This document shows, piece after piece, positions 60,533 through 64,000 of a stretch of DNA of 64,000 bases. Under the pieces are notes generated by a model that was not told the DNA's origin, made no database searches, and saw only the letters and a list, made by a program, of their open reading frames with translations. Every line of letters starts with the position of its first letter. Position 1 is the stretch's first letter. The stretch comes from Siphonodentalium dalli (Eukaryota; Mollusca; Scaphopoda; Gadilida; Siphonodentaliidae): positions 150,548,224 to 150,612,223 of the forward strand of contig CP136066.1 in the NCBI GenBank assembly GCA_032622095.1. Reading direction: 5' to 3'. Position numbers and translations under genes: made by a program.

Positions 60533-61895
60533 TTAAAGGTACTCAATCCGATCAGACGGTCCCCATATCATCAAGATAAAACAACAACAATATTTATTCA
60601 AAACATGCTTTAGTTACCAGTATCGATTAATTGCAACAAGATAATGCTAACCACTGTCAACTATGCGGTGCAACAAGATAATGCTAACCACTGTCAACTA
60701 TGCGGATATCAAATTTTCCAAAAAGTTTTATTTATCAGGCTTTCCGCTAGTAGGGCAGGGGGTCCCTTTTAAGGGTCCCATTCCCCCAGCCCATTTTTCC
60801 CCTTCTGTCATACCACAGGACATATTCCATATGTATAAAGATGTTTACTTCTCAATTTTGTTGGGACAGTACTAAGAAATTTAAATAGTTGACAACTTTA
60901 TTTGATTTCTAGCGAGAACCCACACCCGGTTCTGCACGCTAGCTCCAACCTGCAGACACAGTTAGATGAACTGAGGAAGTGATCAAATCCATCATCGGTA
61001 GAATACATGCTTTGGAGTCCGCTGGTTACGTTGCTGCGGTTAGGTTACGAAAAATTACCGCCGATAATTTAATCATACCCACTGATTCTATCTTCATGTC
61101 GTAAAATATATATATCACTCCATTTTTTTCAAAGCATCTTTACTATGTTTATTATAATTTAGCTTGATATTTTAATAGAACTAACACATTGGGCCTTTAT
61201 TCTATTCCTTCATTGCTTCCAAACCTGCTAATCATCTATCTGCTGAGTGTTATATTCCGGCACGTTATGCATCAGAACTATCTGCCGAGTCTTCAATAGT
61301 GTCATTAGCGAGTCGTTTTACTTCAACGGGCGCGTTTCCGTAACCTGGCAATTAATTTTTATCTAATAAATTTTCTAGGTTTTAAATTTATTGTGGTTGA
61401 TAGCATAGTAACTTGGGTAGAAAATGGATGCAAAACGATCAGCAAATCTACTCTCCGATTCTTCTATTGGCCGATACAACAAAAGTAGGTCCACTAGTGT
61501 TTGCACGACATTGAAAACATTGAGTGATTGACTGCATTTTCCCCTCGGCGGATACAGGACCCGTTCTCCAAAACCTGGCGGAAAGCCTGTATTTATCAAC
61601 ATTTTGTTCATGAAATATGGCTGTATTATCACTTGAGTATCACAAAATTTGGCAGCATTACCACATGATTTTAGAGTTATCCATCTTCATCCGCAATTTT
61701 GTCCAAGACTGTCCGTTTGACGTTTTTCTGGGCCACAAATAATTGCACATCTCGAGAAATAACAAACTTCAAAAATCGATATCTGATCACTCTGAGATTT
61801 GATGGGTGGGTTCCTCAACTCGAATCAAATATTTTTACCACCGAAGCCAAAGAAATAGTAAATTAGAAGCTTTAATTCGGATAATGCATCTTTAA
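60533..61895. mobile_element. AGGTACTCAATCCG element, copy 6, interrupted
   Basis: TTAA-flanked ends AAAGGTACTCAATCCGATCA and TTCGGATAATGCATCTTT. A 36-bp stretch ending TGTCAACTATGCGG is duplicated in tandem near 60633-60705. A hAT-like insertion occupies 60736-61589. Confidence 0.7.
60736..61589 (+). mobile_element. hAT-like non-autonomous element with coding-like fragment
   Basis: Ends CAGGCTTTCCGC and GCGGAAAGCCTG are inverted repeats; TATTTAT flanks both sides (7 bp, 8 with one mismatch), close to the 8-bp duplication of hAT elements. It carries GC-richer sequence near 60909-61080 with a possible acceptor (TTGATTTCTAG|CGAGAAC) and the frame ENPHPVLHASSNLQTQLDEL followed by RK and stop; a shifted frame continues IIGRIHALESAGYVAAVRLR. 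This looks like a captured, decayed exon. Confidence 0.6.
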
Positions 61896-62164
61896 CACGT
61901 GACACATGTGGAAGGGCTTTTAGGCATGACCACTGTAGCAGGGTTTCCACTATGGGGGCAACAATGACAATGTTGGTGGCTGTACAAAACATTGTCAGTA
62001 CATTTATTTTACCCACGAATTTAATTTGATGTTTTGGTGCAAAATTTACGGTACCCAAATACTAGATATTCAGTTTTTTTATGGACTGAGATTTCGTCCA
62101 GGGTAACCATTCCCCCCCCAACCCATAGTGGAAATCCTGACTATAGGGCGATATAACTCTGAAC

Positions 62165-62500
62165 TTGGGCTAGCATCACCAAATTCACCCTATGGGGACC
62201 TCATTCTGCTTATGCCTCATCTTCTGTGAAGTATCTATGGTCTCAAATTAACATTGTTTCAGTTATGTTTTCCCTTCTGGAAAGTTTCTACCGGTATATC
62301 ACCTAATTTGCAGAAGATAAAATGCATAATCGAGGTGACTAATGGGTGAACATCTATCACCAACTTCAATTGGGGAACTTCAATCTGATCCCATAGCAGT
62401 TCAGGCCAAAGCAGAATGAGGTCCCCAGAGGGTGAATTTGGTGATGCTAGCCTGCTGATAGAATCACTAAATTCACCCTCTGGGGACCTCATTCTGCAAA
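62165..62500. repeat. Repeat with GCAGAATGAGGTCCCC hairpin modules, copy 2
   Basis: One module is at 62169-62208 and a hairpin at 62411-62497 (GCAGAATGAGGTCCCCAGAG against CTCTGGGGACCTCATTCTGC). The 200 bp between them are an inverted copy of 56400-56600. Confidence 0.65.
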
Positions 62501-62521
62501 TGGCAGCCTTGATTTCGGTAC

Positions 62522-62650
62522 CTTTATTTTGATTGTCAGCTTGTTGGTATTCATGCTGGTCACCTCGAGACTCGTTTTTACTTTCTTATCATGAACCATG
62601 TTTGAGGCTGTATCTCTTTCCAACACTCTTTCCAGCTCATCAATCTCGGA
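62522..62650 (-). CDS. Internal coding exon, possibly of the Kintoun-like gene
   Basis: The acceptor CCAATTTACAG|TCCGAG and donor ATAAAG|GTACCG bound 43 codons in phase 0: SEIDELERVLERDTASNMVH followed by a part ending TNKLTIKIK. Coiled-coil-like, charged and free of stops. It is on the same strand as the Kintoun-like last exon, 3.6 kb upstream, and the phases agree (0 to 0), so it may be the preceding exon. I do not recognise it as a known part of Kintoun, so a separate gene is possible. Confidence 0.45.
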
Positions 62651-62745
62651 CTGTAAATTGGCAGGTGTTAGAAATAGCTTCTTCTGAAATAATCAATAAA
62701 AATAATCTCATTAAAGACATATCATGGACTTATTCAGGCGCCTCA

Positions 62746-63090
62746 AACTGATAAGTTAGTACTCAGGTGCTATGCCAACTGGAGGAATGTAGCATTCTAC
62801 TAATATCGCTGAAAATCTCAAATAAATTGACCATACCGGTACCACTCCATAGAAAACATTGTCTGAACTATGATCAATTGTAAATATTTACATCGATTCA
62901 GGACACAAAGTTCTGTCGGCGATAAACACAAATGATTAGGCATCGATAGTCATTGCATATAATTAATATATAAGAATGACAGTGTGTGTTGTCTATTTGG
63001 ATTCATATTAAAAAAAAAACTACTTTGAGCAAGATTATTCTCAATTTCTATTTGGTCACCCTACCGGAGTGTTTCACATCACTTTAAAGT
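62746..63090 (+). repeat. 350-bp interspersed repeat, copy C
   Basis: Starts ACTGATAAGTTAGTACTCAG and ends near CCGGAGTGTTTCACATCACT, matching copies A and B. A 45-bp host sequence (TGTTAGAAATAGCTTCTTCT) is present on both sides, at 62665 and 63112. Confidence 0.6.
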
Positions 63091-63164
63091 TGAATATTAA
63101 TTGCTAAAACAGATGTTAGAAATAGCTTCTTCTCAGATAATCAATCAAAATAATCTCATTAACC

Positions 63165-64000
63165 ATTTGAACCTTGACGTCCTAAACATTAAATGGTTCC
63201 CACCCGAGGCGCCGGACATTATACTAGTATATATTGTTTCCGATGACATAACATGGAATGCTATTACCTGGAACTTCTATGTGCAAAACTATATGGTAAT
63301 CTACTAACTGAACCAGTATGTGGTGAAATATGTCACAAGGTATTTCAGAGAGACCGTCTATTCCACTTTCAATACCAGTATACATGTACATTATATTGCG
63401 GCTCCCAAGAACACGCAATTAATTATAATGAAATTCTTCTCTTGAGTTTCTCTAAATCCACCTCTGACCATGCACGAAGAAACAGACTCCTGTCACCAAT
63501 TTGGTTGTTAAAGGTAGAGGGATGAATATTATTAGTGCAAAGTAGGAGCGATATTTTAGTTTCCTGGGTTATAGGGATATAAGGATTGGACCGGTATTCC
63601 GGTCTCTCGGGTTGAAAGGGTTAATTTAGATTGTAACTTAACGTTGAAAAATATTGATAAAATACACATTCTGATTGGTCAAGAGCTGCTATTGACTTTA
63701 GTGTTCAATTTACCAGCATCGACTGCTAAAGTTTGCACAAATTTGAATAGAGAATGTTGCCATTGTGATCGTGCGTCAAATGTCACTGCGCAGCCAGGAG
63801 TCGTATAATCGAGTGCAGCCATGATTTTTTTTAACAATAGATATTATTATGTTCGAACCCCGAAATGAGTGAAAATCGGTCCAGATATTCAATCTGATTT
63901 TCAAGCTTGATCTGAGTTGCGGGACATCTCTTTCAATGTGCCATTCTGATCGATACATGGTCATTATGCTAAGAAATGAGAATTTGTCACAATCACTGAA
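63165..64000. other. Window end, no gene seen
   Basis: Short frames on both strands (for example 63253-63525) lack splice support and family motifs. If the Kintoun-like gene continues upstream, its further exons lie beyond the window. Confidence 0.3.

Noticed and set aside
60909-60982. Terminal exon of a plus-strand host gene
   Set aside because: It has an acceptor and stop, but it lies inside a hAT-like element nested in another element, so I treat it as captured or chance sequence.
1-64000. CRISPR arrays, operons, riboswitches, tRNA or rRNA genes
   Set aside because: The window is eukaryotic; repeats are transposon-derived, and I found no cloverleaf or rRNA segment by eye.

Overview
The window is AT-rich genomic DNA from an animal. 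It has spliced genes with GT-AG introns, a class A GPCR, a Fos-family bZIP gene, a Kintoun-like ciliary gene, and very many short DNA transposons. Gene content and repeat style suggest a marine invertebrate, most likely a lophotrochozoan such as a mollusc or brachiopod; this is inference, and no marker here fixes the phylum. Real coding sequence is sparse and most open frames are chance or lie in repeats.

Layout. 1-13 kb: repeats only, including a TTAA-flanked element, a 1.2-kb element with arms of palindromic repeats, and a 1.13-kb segment present twice. 13.5-20.5 kb: a complete Fos-like gene on the minus strand, with two candidate first exons and a promoter carrying a CArG box, E-box, CRE-like and AP-1 sites. 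20.5-31 kb: no gene recognised; a CT microsatellite, a foldback element and a non-LTR retrotransposon remnant. 31.2-32.3 kb: an intronless orphan GPCR on the plus strand with a poly(A) signal. 32.8-41 kb: nested TTAA-flanked transposons, palindromes and piggyBac-like MITEs. 41.2-48.9 kb: two head-to-head, broken copies of a mobile multicopy gene with a PIN/XPG-like acidic pattern; one copy carries two insertions and the other a tandem duplication. 49-57 kb: repeats, plus one speculative exon. 57.7-59.0 kb: the last exon of a Kintoun (DNAAF2)-like gene on the minus strand; an additional minus-strand exon at 62.5 kb may belong to it.

How the parts relate. The host genes are independent (immediate-early transcription factor, receptor, dynein-arm assembly factor). 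The mobile elements interact strongly: several families use TTAA as target, and TTAA sites inside other MITEs have been used repeatedly as landing pads, giving chains of elements that share TTAA junctions. The most unusual signals are this TTAA chaining, a dispersed 42-bp CGCTCTTT module, a nearly perfect 173-bp palindrome, and a coding-like fragment carried in a hAT-like element beside a similar host exon.
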